Part shown: one piece after another, positions 6,007 to 7,176 of the stretch
Numbering within the stretch: position 1 is the first letter of the stretch
Layout of the letters: the number at the start of each line of letters is the position of its first letter
NCBI GenBank assembly: GCA_022600235.1
Contig: JAHZKS010000114.1
Span: 1-7,176, forward strand
From: Alphaproteobacteria bacterium
Lineage (GTDB): Bacteria > Pseudomonadota > Alphaproteobacteria > Rickettsiales > JABSSG01
Direction: 5' to 3'
DNA length: 7,176 nucleotides
Position numbers and translations under genes: made by a program
Notes under the pieces: model-generated
The model's database searches: none
What the model was told of the DNA's origin: nothing
Seen by the model: only the letters and a program-made list of their open reading frames with translations

Positions 6007-7176
6007 ATTCTTATAAAAGGGTAGAAGACTTATATGCTAAAGTTAGTAGTTTAGGAAGCATATCGGGCATACTTAATTGGGATGAATCTACGTTCATGCC
6101 TAAAGGGTCAATGAAATTAGATCTGAGGACATGGTGGTACTTGGTGAGTTGTCTGATAAGATTATAAAATCAAATCGCCTCGGAGATTTACTAAATGCAG
6201 TAGATGAAAAGAAGTGCGATAGTTGGCAGAAAGCTAATATAAAGCTAATAAAAAGAAAAAGAGAGCGTGCTTTAGCTGTAGATACTGAGTTAGCTAAGAA
6301 TCTTACAAAGGCTTCAATGGAGTGTAATGCTAAATGGGTAGAGGCACGAAAAGCAAATGATTTTAAGAGTTTGCAGCCTTATCTAGAAAATGTGGTTAAT
6401 ATTACTACAGATATTGCTAATGGTTTATCTAAAAATTTTAAATGTAGTTCTTATGATGCTCTACTAGATTCATATGATCCTGGTAGAAAAACAGAAGATG
6501 TAGAAAAAATAGCAAAAGAGCTCAGAAATTTTTTGCCAAGTTTCATTCAAGAAGTTGTGGAGAAGCAAAAATCTTGGAAAGTAGATATTTTTGATAAGGA
6601 TATATTCTCAGCAGAAAAACAGAAAGAGCTTGGTTTGCATTGTATGAAAAGTGTGGGTTTTGATTTTTCCAGAGGTAGATTAGATACGTCTGTACATCCA
6701 TTTTGTGGAGGGGGGAATCAAGATATAAGAATTACAACTCGATATAATGAGAAAGAGTTTTTATCGTCACTAATGGGTATTATGCATGAGACAGGTCATG
6801 GTTTATACCAACAGAATCTGCCTATGAAATATTATAATCAGAAGGTAGGTGACAATCTTGGTATGTCTATACATGAGAGTCAGTCTTTGTTTCTAGAAAT
6901 ACAGATTTCTAGAACTAAAGAATTTATGGAATTTATTTTTCCCAAGGCAAAAAAAATATTTGGTTTTAAAGATAAGAATTATTCGGCAGAAAATTTCTAT
7001 AAGGTAGCAAATAAAGTAACACCATCTTTAATACGTGTAGATTCAGATGAGGTTACTTATCCTTTACATGTGATTTTAAGGTTCGAATTAGAACAGGCTA
7101 TTATAAAAGGTGATCTGAAAATAAAAGATCTGCCAGGTGTGTGGAATGAAAAAATGAAGCAATATTTAGGTCTAAC
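6003..7176 (+). pseudogene. M32 metallocarboxypeptidase (carboxypeptidase Taq), frameshifted, 3' end outside window
   Basis: M32 enzymes are cytoplasmic metal-dependent peptidases that trim C-terminal residues from peptides. The ATG at 6003 opens a frame encoding MNSYKRVEDLYAKVSSLGSI and ILNWDESTFMPKGSMKL, typical of the family N-terminus. After codon 39 (TTA, 6117-6119) that frame turns into unrelated sequence and stops at TAA 6165-6167. The family sequence continues in the -1 frame from 6119 or so (RSEDMVVLGELSDK) and stays open to the window end. In the joined protein of about 391 visible residues, HPFCGGGNQDIRITTRY precedes the zinc motif HETGH (262-266). The third ligand is E292 in IHESQS, and DSDEVTYPLHVILRFELE follows. 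Ligand spacing (H262 to E292, 30 residues) matches known M32 enzymes. About 100 C-terminal residues should lie beyond the window. One missing base explains the break: either a recent pseudogene or a sequence error. Confidence 0.88.

Noticed and set aside
6111..6124. Programmed -1 ribosomal frameshift in the M32 gene
   Set aside because: The bases before the switch (G AAA TTA) do not form an X XXY YYZ slippery heptamer, and M32 peptidases are not known to need one. A lost base is simpler.

Overview
The window is AT-rich and reads like a chromosomal stretch of an aerobic alphaproteobacterium with a reduced genome. Rickettsiales or a similar host-associated lineage is my best guess. That is inferred from the AT-rich base composition, the cytochrome c oxidase subunit III plus SURF1 pair, a glutamate-family amino-acid carrier and an M32 carboxypeptidase. 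No rRNA, marker gene or mobile element is present to prove it. I see no tRNA, IS element, CRISPR array or phage gene, and no gene-free stretch longer than about 175 bases.

Layout. 1-1624 (minus): N-terminal 541 codons of the disaggregase ClpB, cut by the window edge, with a good heat-shock (sigma-32-type) promoter upstream. 1625-1796: divergent promoter region. 1797-2570 (plus): a 257-residue acidic protein, unrecognised, with a long Ala/Glu/Pro low-complexity N-terminus built from tandem repeats. 2571-2717: short spacer with a stem-loop and a possible promoter. 2718-3164 (plus): an unrecognised 148-residue soluble protein. 3166-4374 (minus): a dicarboxylate/amino acid:cation symporter, converging on the previous gene with a single base between stop codons. 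4375-4515: divergent promoter region. 4516-7176 (plus): an operon-like run of coxC (subunit III), SURF1 and a metallocarboxypeptidase Taq homologue. SURF1 and the peptidase overlap by ATGA. The peptidase carries a single-base frameshift near codon 40 and runs off the window.

How they fit together. coxC and SURF1 are a natural pair: SURF1 helps assemble the oxidase of which subunit III is a part. The symporter and the peptidase would both suit an organism living on imported amino acids and peptides, but that link is inference. ClpB handles aggregated proteins under stress.

I found no new multi-gene system here. The items most worth a second look are the repeat-built acidic protein, the altered substrate-site residues of the symporter, the frameshift in an otherwise intact peptidase, and a hairpin at the coxC/SURF1 junction whose loop contains the coxC stop codon.
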